64,000 nucleotides of DNA, taken from contig LADR01000010.1 of NCBI GenBank assembly GCA_000961655.1, positions 78,165-142,164 of the forward strand, read 5' to 3'. Both the position numbers and the translations under genes were made by a program. Position 1 is the first letter of the stretch. Each line of letters starts with the position of its first letter. The DNA is from Desulfatitalea sp. BRH_c12. Its GTDB lineage: Bacteria; Desulfobacterota; Desulfobacteria; Desulfobacterales; Desulfosarcinaceae. Of the stretch, positions 1 to 8,550 are shown in pieces. The notes beneath the pieces were generated by a model. It was given only the letters and a program-made list of their open reading frames with translations. It did not search any database and was not told the origin of the DNA.

Positions 1-257
1 CGGGCTTCGATGACAGCGGGTGACTCGGTCTGCACTTTCATGCCTGACGCGGCCGGCGTGGCGCACGAGGCCAGCAGGGTCCGCGCGCCCTCGACCTCCA
101 CGACGCAGATGCGGCAGGCCCCTGTAGGGGTCGTCCCTTTGAGATGGCAGAGGGTCGGTATGTCGATGTGGTGTTGGCGAGCCACTTCCAGAATGGTCTG
201 GCCGCTTTGGAAACTCACATCGTGGCCGTTGATGGAAAGGGTTTGCTGTGCATTCAT
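1..257 (-). CDS. 2Fe-2S ferredoxin-domain protein, N-terminal part (cut by window edge)
   Basis: Only the first 85 residues lie in the window; the gene continues past base 1. They form a plant-type [2Fe-2S] ferredoxin fold: a short beta-rich start (TLSINGHDVSF), then TILEVARQHHIDIPTLC, then the cluster loop with Cys in LCHLKG, GACRICVVEVEG and ASCAT. This pattern opens NuoG/HoxU/HymC-type and formate-dehydrogenase-type subunits, which take electrons from NAD(P)H, hydrogen or formate. Which of these follows cannot be seen. The ATG at 257 is preceded by AAGGAG about 11 bases upstream. The upstream side is an intergenic MITE-like repeat, so the gene probably starts or leads its transcript here. 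Confidence 0.8.
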   Translation of the reverse strand, partial: MNAQQTLSINGHDVSFQSGQTILEVARQHHIDIPTLCHLKGTTPTGACRICVVEVEGARTLLASCATPAASGMKVQTESPAVIEA

Positions 258-371
258 GCCGGCGTTCGCTCCTTGGAATAAGGTCCCGCAGTGAAACATA
301 AAACTGGTGCGGTCTGGTCGATTCCTTCTATATAAGTCCGGGGCTTTTGTCAATGCGGGGAATTGTTCTTA

Positions 372-800
372 TCAGGGTAACCGCATTTGCGTGTGGGCCG
401 CATTTCAGAAATGGCACATCGTTCTTCCTCAGGGCGAACCATGTGTACGTGGTGCGCTAAGATGTCCGTTATTACCAGGGACGAATGGACAGCTTGATGG
501 TCACGAGACTTATGGCACGATGCGCGCTGTAGGGGCGACCGGCGGTCGCCCGCGCGAACCTTTGCATTCGGGTCATCGCAAAGGCTGGCGCGGAAATATT
601 CTCCCGCACGCATGAGTGCCGGGATGGTGGCTTTGCTCCCGCACCGGGCGACCGCCGGTCGCCCCTACAGGTGGAACCCCTGCGATAACACGGTGAAAAG
701 GGTCCGCGTATGGTCCGCAGGAAGATATGGCCTTTTTAGCTCAGAATAACGCTTATTGCAAAAGTACAGTAATGAAAAATATCAAATGCGGTTACCCTGA
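372..800. repeat. Repeat family A, copy 1 (MITE-like, complete)
   Basis: A non-coding element of about 429 bp ends in perfect 18-bp inverted repeats: TCAGGGTAACCGCATTTG at 372-389 and its complement at 783-800. The direct repeat TTGTTCTTA lies just outside both ends (363-371 and 802-810, one extra G on the right), as expected for a target-site duplication. Inside, bases 527-552 and 645-670 are a perfect 26-bp inverted pair built around GGGCGACCGCCGGTCGCCC. There is no transposase. Related copies are at 50508-50876, 37991-38058 and 24174-24250. Confidence 0.8.
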
Positions 801-933
801 GTTGTTCTTATAACCAACTTTCGGGACCGGCACGTCGTCAGGTGGGCCGGGCGGGCGGGCCGCAATACCATCAAACATGAGATTGAATGGCTCCCGCATT
901 TGCGGGCCATGACCGGCCCACGCCCCTGCCGAT

Positions 934-1320
934 TTATCGAATCGAACGGATGGGCACACGGCGCAACAGTGCATAAGAGGCGCTGCCGATGAAGCCGCCG
1001 ACAGTGTCGGCGAGCAGGTCGGCAATCTCGGCCGTTCGTTCGACCACGAAGGATTGGTGCCATTCGTCGCTGAGGCCGTACAAAGCCGTTAAAACCGTGG
1101 CCAGCGCGATGCATCCGACCGACCGATCGTTCCAGCCGTTGACATTGGCCAGCGCCCGGCAGAGCAAGGCGCCCAGCAAACCATACACCCCGCAATGCGC
1201 CACCTTGTCCAGATAAGGCCAATTCGGCACCGAATCCGGGGTGGCAAAGGCGGATTGCGCAAAGATGATCGCGCACCAGACGACCACCGGCACCCAATAA
1301 AAAACAACCTTTCGTATCAT
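934..1320 (-). CDS. VanZ-like membrane protein
   Basis: The 128-residue protein belongs to the VanZ-like family, small integral membrane proteins named after the teicoplanin-resistance accessory factor. Most family members have no assigned function. Visible marks are an N-terminal hydrophobic helix (VVFYWVPVVVWCAIIFAQS), the DKVAHCGVYGLLGALLCRAL segment, the conserved LSDEWHQSFV motif and the C-terminal AEIADLLADTVGGFIG helix. I chose the ATG at 1320; a TTG two codons upstream is possible. The ribosome site is weak. It lies 83 bases downstream of thrS on the same strand and could be read from the same transcript. Confidence 0.8.
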   Translation of the reverse strand: MIRKVVFYWVPVVVWCAIIFAQSAFATPDSVPNWPYLDKVAHCGVYGLLGALLCRALANVNGWNDRSVGCIALATVLTALYGLSDEWHQSFVVERTAEIADLLADTVGGFIGSASYALLRRVPIRSIR

Positions 1321-1403
1321 TATCAATCCCGCAGCAGGCAGCGATATCTCCCGCCCTGCATTTCTATCGGCAGAATTCCTTCACTTTCCACTTTCCACTT
1401 TGC

Positions 1404-3317
1404 CTACCATCCAAAATCCAACTGGAGCTTACGCTGACGGATATTTTCCAGCACGCGCTGCTCGAACACTTCCATGGGCACGCCCTGGCGTACCTGGCCA
1501 TCCAGAGTCCGCACCGAGATGGTGCCATTCTCTTTTTCCTTGGCACCGCAGGTGAGAATCAAAGGAATTTTGTTGAGCTGGGCGTCGCGCACTTTTTTGT
1601 TGAGACTTTCGGAACGTTGATCGACCTCGGTGCGCAGGCCGACTTTTTCCAGGCGCGCGGATACGCTTTGGGCAAATGGCAGCAGATCGTCGTTCAGCGG
1701 TAGAATCCCGGCCTGTACGGGGGCCATCCACAGCGGAAAATTCCCGGCGAAATGCTCGACCAGAATACCGAAAAACCGCTCGATCGAGCCATATATCACG
1801 CGGTGGATCATGATCGGCCGATGACGCTCGTTGTCCGCGCCGATATAAGCCAAATCGAAGCGTTCGGGCATGTTCATGTCCAGCTGCACGGTACCGCACT
1901 GCCATGTCCGACCCAGGGCGTCCTTGATATGAATATCGATCTTGGGACCGTAAAACGCCCCGTCGCCCTCATTGATCTTGTATTCAGCGCCGTATTCCGC
2001 AAGGGCCGCTTTCAAACCGTTGGTGGCCGTATCCCACTGCGCGTCGGTACCGATGGATTTTTCGGGCCGGGTAGAGAGCTCCAGGTGAAATCCCAGTCCA
2101 AAGGTGCTGTAAACCCGGTCTACCAGGCGCAGTACGCCCAGAATCTCGGCCTGGATCTGGTCGGGGGTCATGAAGATATGGGCATCGTCCTGGTGGAAAG
2201 CCCGCACGCGGAAAAGACCGTTGAGCACGCCGCTCAACTCATGGCGGTGCACCAGGCCCACTTCGGCGGCGCGCACGGGCAAGTCGCGGTAGGAGTGGTG
2301 TTTGCGGCTGAACAGAAGCATGCCGCCCGGACAATTCATCGGTTTGATAGCGTAATCAGTCTCATCGATTACGGCGGTGTACATGTTTTCGCGATAATTT
2401 TCCCAGTGCCCACTGCGCTCCCACAACTTGCGCTGCAGCAAAATGGGGGTCTTGATTTCCACATAGCCGGCAGCGCGATGCTCCTCGCGCCAGTAGTCGA
2501 GCAGCGCATTCCACGTGGCCATACCTTTGGGATGAAAAAAAGCCATGCCGGGAGCTTCGTCGCGGAAACTGAACAGATCCAGGGCCGTTCCGATGCGCCG
2601 GTGATTACGCTTGCGCGCCTCTTCCAAAAAGGTGAGATAGGCGTTGAGATCCTTTTTGTCGAAAAAAGCCGTACCGTAAATGCGCTGCAGCTGCGCCTTG
2701 CTTTGGTCGGCGCGCCAGTAGGCCCCCGAAGACTTCATCAGTTTGAAGGCTTTGACGAAACCGGTATGCGGGACATGCGGCCCACGACACAAATCGGTGA
2801 AATCGCCCTGGCTGTAAAAGGAGATCGTGCCATCCTGCAGATCGCTGATCATCTCCAGCTTGTAAGGTTCGTTGCTGTAAAAAGAGAGCGCCTCGCTTTT
2901 GGGCACCTCGCGCCGTGCGATGGGCAGCTTGGCCTGCACGATCTTTTTCATCTCCGCTTCAATGCGCGCGAAGGCCTCCTCGGAAATCGGCGGCATGTCG
3001 ATGTCGTAATAAAACCCATCCTCGACAACCGGTCCGATGGTCAGCTTGGCCTCCGGATAAACCTGCAAGATGGCCTGGGCCATCACATGCGCGGCGGTGT
3101 GGCGCATGATTTCGAGCCCTTCGGGATCTTTCACCGTAATGAACCGGACCGATTGATCGCTGGCGATGACAGCGTTAAGGTCTGTTATCCGGCCATCCAG
3201 TTCCATAGCCACGCAGTTGCGGGCAAACCCCTCTGAAATGCTCTGGGCCACCGTAAAACCTGTCGGCGGTTGGTCAAAATGCTTTATGCCACCATCGGGA
3301 AGTGTTATAGTAATCAT
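1404..3317 (-). CDS. thrS: Threonyl-tRNA synthetase
   Basis: This class II aminoacyl-tRNA synthetase charges tRNA-Thr in the cytosol and edits mischarged Ser-tRNA. The 637-residue length is normal for the family. In order one sees an N-terminal TGS domain (ITITLPDGG), the editing domain with HTAAH near residue 73, the catalytic core with the zinc-ligand region KPMNCPGGM, the motif around VRAAEVGLVHRHELSG and AFHQDDAHIF, and a C-terminal anticodon-binding domain (LRTEVDQRSESLNKKVRDAQLNK split over the last 100 residues). The ATG at 3317 has AAGGG 8 bases upstream; an in-frame TTG at 3323 is less likely. The usual infC-rpmI-rplT neighbours are absent. Confidence 0.98.
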   Translation of the reverse strand: MITITLPDGGIKHFDQPPTGFTVAQSISEGFARNCVAMELDGRITDLNAVIASDQSVRFITVKDPEGLEIMRHTAAHVMAQAILQVYPEAKLTIGPVVEDGFYYDIDMPPISEEAFARIEAEMKKIVQAKLPIARREVPKSEALSFYSNEPYKLEMISDLQDGTISFYSQGDFTDLCRGPHVPHTGFVKAFKLMKSSGAYWRADQSKAQLQRIYGTAFFDKKDLNAYLTFLEEARKRNHRRIGTALDLFSFRDEAPGMAFFHPKGMATWNALLDYWREEHRAAGYVEIKTPILLQRKLWERSGHWENYRENMYTAVIDETDYAIKPMNCPGGMLLFSRKHHSYRDLPVRAAEVGLVHRHELSGVLNGLFRVRAFHQDDAHIFMTPDQIQAEILGVLRLVDRVYSTFGLGFHLELSTRPEKSIGTDAQWDTATNGLKAALAEYGAEYKINEGDGAFYGPKIDIHIKDALGRTWQCGTVQLDMNMPERFDLAYIGADNERHRPIMIHRVIYGSIERFFGILVEHFAGNFPLWMAPVQAGILPLNDDLLPFAQSVSARLEKVGLRTEVDQRSESLNKKVRDAQLNKIPLILTCGAKEKENGTISVRTLDGQVRQGVPMEVFEQRVLENIRQRKLQLDFGW

Positions 3318-3515
3318 TTTCAATGCCCTTTGTGTTTTCGGCCTCGACTATCGTTCTGGATTCAGCTAAGTTTATCTGTGCGCGCGACCGCCGACCAAAG
3401 ATAAAGTGCCGACGCCCTCGGCGCAACGCCGTCCATCCATTCGGACGCAAAGCTAACCATCGGTTTTCAGCTTGGATGCAGCCGGTAAAAGTGTTGAAGT
3501 AGGAGAAATACCCCA

Positions 3516-4679
3516 GTGGGTCAAGAGAAAAATGCCAAACTACCGCACCAGCCCGATTACGAGCTGATTGAAACCAGGTCGCGATTGGCCGTCTTTGTCG
3601 ACGAAGCACAAGCGATCGATACGCTCTGTGTGGATCTGGAAGCAGATTCCATGTTCCATTACCGTGAAAAAGTGTGTCTACTGCAAATGGCGGCCAATGG
3701 CCGCACGGTCGTTGTCGATCCGCTCAAGCTGCAGGATCTTTCCATCCTGAATCCGCTTTTCGAGGATGCCCGCATCCGCAAAATTTTTCATGGGGCCGAT
3801 TACGACGTGCGTTCGCTTTACCGCGATTTCGGTATCACGATCAACAACTTGTTTGACACACAATTGGCCAGCATGTACCTGGGCCATACCGAAACCAGCC
3901 TGGAAGCCGTGGTTGCCCAGCGCTTCGGCGTGGAACTGGATAAAAAATACCAGAAAAAGGATTGGTCGCGCCGGCCGCTGCCCCCCGAGATGGTGGCCTA
4001 TGCCGCCATGGACGTCCTTTATCTTGAGCCTCTGGCCGATGCACTGATCGGGGAACTTGCGGCCAAGGACCGCCTGGCCTGGGTTCAAGAGGCCTGCCGC
4101 CTGCTCAGCCAGGTGCGCCCCCAGGAAAACCACCAGCACCTGTTTCTGAAATTCAGGGGTGCCGGGCGCCTTATACCGCAACAATTGGCCGCCTTGGAAG
4201 AACTGCTGCAACTGCGTGACACGGTGGCGCGCCAGAAGGATCGTCCCTTGTTCAAAATCATGAGCAATGCCGCTCTGCTCAAAATCGCCATGACCCTGCC
4301 GACCGATCTCAAACGGCTGAAGGCCACCCAGACGTTAAGCGGTAAGCAATTGGACATGTATGGACACGCCATCATGGCCGCGCTTGAGAAAGCCCTGGCC
4401 ATGCCGGTCGACCAATTGCCTCGCTATCCGCGTCAGAGGGCGCCGCGCTTGTCGCCGCGCATTCCGCGCCGAGTCAAGGCGATACGGGCATGGCGGGATG
4501 AGACCGCGGCCAGGATGAACATCGACCCGGCGCTGCTGCTCAACAAATCCCTGATACGCGATATCGCCGTAAACAAACCGCGCACACTGGCCGACCTGCA
4601 ATCCATCCCGCAAATCCACCAATGGCAGGTCGACGCCTTCGGCGAAGCGATCATCGCCATCCTCAACAGTATGCCCTGA
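3516..4679 (+). CDS. rnd: Ribonuclease D
   Basis: The 387-residue protein is a DEDDy 3'-5' exoribonuclease that trims tRNA and other stable RNA 3' ends. The catalytic residues are visible: VDLEAD (DxE) near residue 35, GADYDVRSL near 90, and the Tyr and Asp of AYAAMDVLYL near 168. After the nuclease domain come an HRDC-like region and a clearer C-terminal HRDC domain (IRAWRDETAARMNIDPALLL), as in E. coli RNase D. The start is GTG at 3516, with AGGAG ten bases upstream. It is divergent from thrS and followed by a terminator at 4682-4708. Confidence 0.93.
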   Translation: MGQEKNAKLPHQPDYELIETRSRLAVFVDEAQAIDTLCVDLEADSMFHYREKVCLLQMAANGRTVVVDPLKLQDLSILNPLFEDARIRKIFHGADYDVRSLYRDFGITINNLFDTQLASMYLGHTETSLEAVVAQRFGVELDKKYQKKDWSRRPLPPEMVAYAAMDVLYLEPLADALIGELAAKDRLAWVQEACRLLSQVRPQENHQHLFLKFRGAGRLIPQQLAALEELLQLRDTVARQKDRPLFKIMSNAALLKIAMTLPTDLKRLKATQTLSGKQLDMYGHAIMAALEKALAMPVDQLPRYPRQRAPRLSPRIPRRVKAIRAWRDETAARMNIDPALLLNKSLIRDIAVNKPRTLADLQSIPQIHQWQVDAFGEAIIAILNSMP

Positions 4680-4681
4680 TC

Positions 4682-4708
4682 GGTTGGCCGTGGGCCCCAA
4701 CCCTTTTT
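4682..4708 (+). terminator. Intrinsic terminator after rnd
   Basis: GGTTGG (4682-4687) pairs with CCAACC (4697-4702) around a GC-rich interior, followed at once by five T (4704-4708). It sits two bases after the rnd stop codon. Confidence 0.6.
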
Positions 4709-4907
4709 ATGAATTGACGTTGTCATAAGGTTGCGTCCCTAAGACTCGACACTATTATTGTAATGTAGATCTCAAGCGTGCACGACATTTTGCAATCCTT
4801 TCAGGAAATTCCCCGCTCTCACCACGTCGCCATGCTTCTCTTCCGCCCGTCGTATCGATGGACGCGCTTGTCCTGTCTGCAACCTTTTTTTAACCAATGG
4901 AGGCATC

Positions 4908-6992
4908 ATGGCCAAAAAAGCACAGGCTAAACCACAACCACAATCCGCGTCCCCGCTGCACCAGCACTGTCTTGCTGTTAAAGAGGGCGAACGAAGCTTT
5001 GAAAATGCATTCCAGAGCGTTGCCCGGATGGTCTTGGAAACAGACATCGAAAAGGTGGTGGTGAATGCCAGAACCACTTACGATTTCAGTATCTTCCGCC
5101 GCGGTAAAAAACATGTGATCGGGATGTACGATGAAATCAACAGTTTTGTTTCCTATGTCAAGGATGCCGCCGAAAATGGTTCGTCCAAGGAAATGGCATT
5201 TGTCCTGGTCGGCGAACCAGGCAATGGGAAAACATTCTTTGTCGAGTTCCTCTGCGCCCAATACCGCGCCTTTCTGACACACCCTAAAAACCGTAAATAC
5301 ACCTTCCGCTTCAATGGCATGAACAACTTGGGGAATTATGGAAGGCTTACCTTCATCGAATCCCAAACCTATGAAGATCCGATCATCCTGGCCATGAACC
5401 TGTTCGACGATCCGGATGAAAACAAAGCTTTTCTTTCGCGCGAGATCGGTTTCAGCGACAAGGCTATCGACACATTGTACGATAACTACCGCCCGATGGG
5501 AGCCTGCAGCAGTTACATCTGGAACGATATCCGCCAATATGCCGACGGCGATCTGGATAAAATGCTTTCCATGGTGGATATTATCCCAGTGCCACTGACC
5601 GAAAGCCTGGGCACTGTTACCGGCAAGTATCCAGCCAAAGACAAGATCACCTCCTCGGCCGTCGATCTGCTCGGCGAAGAATCAATCCAGCGTCTGCTGC
5701 ACATCGCTGACACCAACAATCCCTACCGCTTCGATCTGCGCCGCGGCGCCCTGGCGCGTGTGGCCGGTGGCGGTATTCATTTTGCGGACGAGATTTACAA
5801 GAACAAGAAAGACCTCGTGCAGGTCTATCTGGGCGTTATCCAGAACCGCAGCATCGAAATCGACGGCTATAAATGGCCGATCGATACCCTGATCATCGCC
5901 ACCAGCAACAATTCCGAGTTCAACCGTTTCCTGGCCGAAAAGGAGGAAGCGCCTATCGTGGATCGCTGTCGGATCTGCTACGTGTCGCACAATACCAACT
6001 ACAAAATGCAGAAGGAACTGACCAGCTACGCCATCGGTACCGAAGCTCGCACGACGCTGATGCGCGAGGCGCTGCATCAGGATCCCAACCTGAATTATGC
6101 CGCATCGACCACCGCGGTGCTCACACGCTTGCCGCGATCGGAAAAACTGACGCCGATCGAAACCATGAAACTGGCTGCCGGCGAGGTTGCCGGCGAAAAA
6201 AGCATCAAAGCGCTGGCCGAGGTGATCGATACCCTCAACCAGGAAACGGACATCACCAAAAGATTCGGGCAAAAAGGATTGGGCCAGCGCAATCTCGGAC
6301 GCGCCATCCAACTGCTCACCGAAAGCTCGGAAACCAATGAGGGGCAGTGCATGGTGGCCTATGATGTCTTCAAAGCCATCGAACGCATCATCCTCGACTA
6401 TGTCACCGAGCCCAACGATCGCGCCAAGTACCTGGAAGACCTGAAAATCGCGAAAAGCCTCTATCGTGAACGCATCATGACCGAGATGTTCAACGCCTAC
6501 ATGGACGAGCCGCTGGCCATCCGCAAAGATGTGCTCAATTATGTGAACATGATCATCGGAGCCGATGCCGAGAACCTGGGGCCGGATAAAATGTGGAAGT
6601 ACAAAGACCCTCAGACCGGCGAACTGCGCGCTCTTAAAATCGATGACCGCTTCATCAAAAGCGTGGAAGAACGGCTCGGGCTGAAAACCGAGGAACAGCG
6701 CGATACGTTCCGAACATCCATCCGCAAAATATACGGCCAGAAAATATCCGTCGATCCCAACTATGACTTCATGGACAATCTGGAACTGGTCAAAGCGGTG
6801 ACGGACGTTCGGCTCAAATCGGACATTGCCGGCGCAGGCAGTCTCATTGGGGCATTGGCCAACCGCACCAATGAAGAAAACCAGAAACTCTATGACCGCA
6901 TGGTGACCACCATGCTGCACAAACTCGGTTATTGCCGGACGTGCGCGCAGAAGACCATCGAATATTTCTGCACGCAGGAAGATGAAAGTTAA
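4908..6992 (+). CDS. prkA: PrkA-family serine protein kinase (first copy)
   Basis: The 694-residue protein matches the PrkA/YeaG family: AAA+-like ATPases reported as serine kinases or proteases, linked in other bacteria to sporulation, starvation and stress survival. It has the P-loop GEPGNGKT at residues 102-109, a Walker B-like region GGIHFADEIYK near 285, sensor-like LIIATSNNSEFNRF, and the PrkA C-terminal domain. A good ribosome site (TGGAGG) precedes the ATG. It heads a same-strand cluster with DUF444, SpoVR-like and a second PrkA-like gene (gaps 63, 118 and 105 bases). The 227 bases before it may hold the promoter; I see no clear box there. Confidence 0.93.
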   Translation: MAKKAQAKPQPQSASPLHQHCLAVKEGERSFENAFQSVARMVLETDIEKVVVNARTTYDFSIFRRGKKHVIGMYDEINSFVSYVKDAAENGSSKEMAFVLVGEPGNGKTFFVEFLCAQYRAFLTHPKNRKYTFRFNGMNNLGNYGRLTFIESQTYEDPIILAMNLFDDPDENKAFLSREIGFSDKAIDTLYDNYRPMGACSSYIWNDIRQYADGDLDKMLSMVDIIPVPLTESLGTVTGKYPAKDKITSSAVDLLGEESIQRLLHIADTNNPYRFDLRRGALARVAGGGIHFADEIYKNKKDLVQVYLGVIQNRSIEIDGYKWPIDTLIIATSNNSEFNRFLAEKEEAPIVDRCRICYVSHNTNYKMQKELTSYAIGTEARTTLMREALHQDPNLNYAASTTAVLTRLPRSEKLTPIETMKLAAGEVAGEKSIKALAEVIDTLNQETDITKRFGQKGLGQRNLGRAIQLLTESSETNEGQCMVAYDVFKAIERIILDYVTEPNDRAKYLEDLKIAKSLYRERIMTEMFNAYMDEPLAIRKDVLNYVNMIIGADAENLGPDKMWKYKDPQTGELRALKIDDRFIKSVEERLGLKTEEQRDTFRTSIRKIYGQKISVDPNYDFMDNLELVKAVTDVRLKSDIAGAGSLIGALANRTNEENQKLYDRMVTTMLHKLGYCRTCAQKTIEYFCTQEDES

Positions 6993-7055
6993 ACATGAAA
7001 GAGGTAACCGGAAGCAACGATCATCTGAAGCAACAATAGACCAGGAATAGATGGC

Positions 7056-8432
7056 ATGAAGAGCGATCTGTGGGAAATATATGAACAACTGAAGCGGCGG
7101 GGCCTTTCTTCCGAAATGGCAGATAAAATCCAGGCTGAAATCCGTGCATTCGAAGCAGCAGCGCACGATAAAGCGATGCCGGAGCCGCCTCCGCGGCCGC
7201 CCGGTTTGTATGCCTACTTCGATTTGCAGGTACTGCAGGGCGTGTCCATGGCACGCCATAATTATACGACCCAGATCCGCACGATCGACGAGTTGCTGGC
7301 CAAGGATCGCCAACGCGAAAAAGACGGATTTCCGCGCAAGGTCAGAGTCGGACGGATGATCAAGCCGGGCCGCGGCGGCAAGGACAAAGTCGTGGTTGTG
7401 CCAACCGCTACCGAAGAAAAGCTGATGCATGACCCCTCTTTCAAGGATCAGGAAGAGGAGCAGGCCAATGGCGGATCGGGGTCGGGCCAGGAGGGCGAAG
7501 TGATTGGCGAAGAGCCGGTGCGCCCCTCCCAGAAAGGCAGCGGCGCAGGCCCAGGCCAAGGCGAAGGCGAGGAGCATGAGCTGGAATCGTCGGCCTATGA
7601 CCTGGGACGCATTCTCACCGAGCAGTTTGAACTGCCCAACTTGCAAGATAAAGGCAAAAAACGGTCATTGTCGCGCTTTACCTATGATCTGACCGACCGT
7701 CATCGCGGTTTCGGCCAGATCCTGGACAAGAAGGCCACCCTGCGCAAAATTGTCGAAACCAATATCCACCTGGGCAGGATCCCGGACATTTTCGACATCA
7801 ACCCCGTGGATTTCCTGATATCGCCCAAGGACATGATCTACCGTATTCTGAGCCGTGAAAAAGATTACGAATCCCAGGCGGTCGTCTTCTTCGTACGCGA
7901 CTATTCCGGCTCCATGGTTGGCAAGACCACCGAACTGGTGGTCGCCCAGCACGTTCTCATCTACAGCTGGCTGCTGTATCAGTATGCCAATCAGGTGGAA
8001 ACGCGCTTTGTGCTTCACGACACAACCGCCAAGGAGGTCCCGGATTTTCACACCTACTACAACTCCAAGGTGGCTGGCGGGACGCAGGTTTCCTCGGCTT
8101 ACAAACTGGTCAACGAAATTATCGAAAAAGAGAACTTGGCCCAGGATTACAATATCTATGTCTTTCACGGAACAGACGGCGACGATTGGGACACCGAAGG
8201 CCGGGAGGCCATTCCGCAGCTCAAAACCATGCTGCGTCATGCCAACCGTGTAGGCATCACCATTGCCCAGCACGGTGCCGGCAGTGCCACCGAGGTGGAA
8301 AAGTACCTCAAAAAATCAGGACTGCTGGAGCAGTCGCCGCACCTGGTCCGGCTGGATGTCATGAGCGACGATGCCGATGAATCACGTCTGATCGAAGGAA
8401 TACGCAAACTGATCTCCCAAGATCGTTCCTGA
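7056..8432 (+). CDS. DUF444 (YeaH/YhbH) family protein
   Basis: The 458-residue protein belongs to the YeaH/YhbH family, the usual partner of PrkA kinases. A charged N-terminal part is followed by a low-complexity Gly/Glu/Gln linker (about residues 130-175) and then a von Willebrand A-like domain. Its metal-site motif DYSGSM is at residues 282-287, with later HGTDGDDW. The E. coli homologue is encoded next to YeaG and acts with it in stress adaptation. The exact biochemical role is not established. The start ATG at 7056 has AGGA 9 bases upstream; an ATG at 7051 runs straight into a stop. Confidence 0.93.
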   Translation: MKSDLWEIYEQLKRRGLSSEMADKIQAEIRAFEAAAHDKAMPEPPPRPPGLYAYFDLQVLQGVSMARHNYTTQIRTIDELLAKDRQREKDGFPRKVRVGRMIKPGRGGKDKVVVVPTATEEKLMHDPSFKDQEEEQANGGSGSGQEGEVIGEEPVRPSQKGSGAGPGQGEGEEHELESSAYDLGRILTEQFELPNLQDKGKKRSLSRFTYDLTDRHRGFGQILDKKATLRKIVETNIHLGRIPDIFDINPVDFLISPKDMIYRILSREKDYESQAVVFFVRDYSGSMVGKTTELVVAQHVLIYSWLLYQYANQVETRFVLHDTTAKEVPDFHTYYNSKVAGGTQVSSAYKLVNEIIEKENLAQDYNIYVFHGTDGDDWDTEGREAIPQLKTMLRHANRVGITIAQHGAGSATEVEKYLKKSGLLEQSPHLVRLDVMSDDADESRLIEGIRKLISQDRS

Positions 8433-8550
8433 ATTCGGTAAGTCGTTGATCGTCAATCGAGCAGTCATCGAATCAGACTAAAACAACGATCAGGGATTCA
8501 GTAGATATTATAGCTGAATACGGGCAACCACCCAACGGGCAAACGGAACA

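Noticed and set aside
1752..3236. Long plus-strand open frame of 494 codons opposite thrS
   Set aside because: It is the antisense shadow of a certain thrS gene; no family motifs, and GC-rich codon bias explains the absence of stops.
5682..7646. Minus-strand open frame of 654 codons opposite prkA and the DUF444 gene
   Set aside because: It spans two well-supported genes on the other strand and has no recognisable domain.
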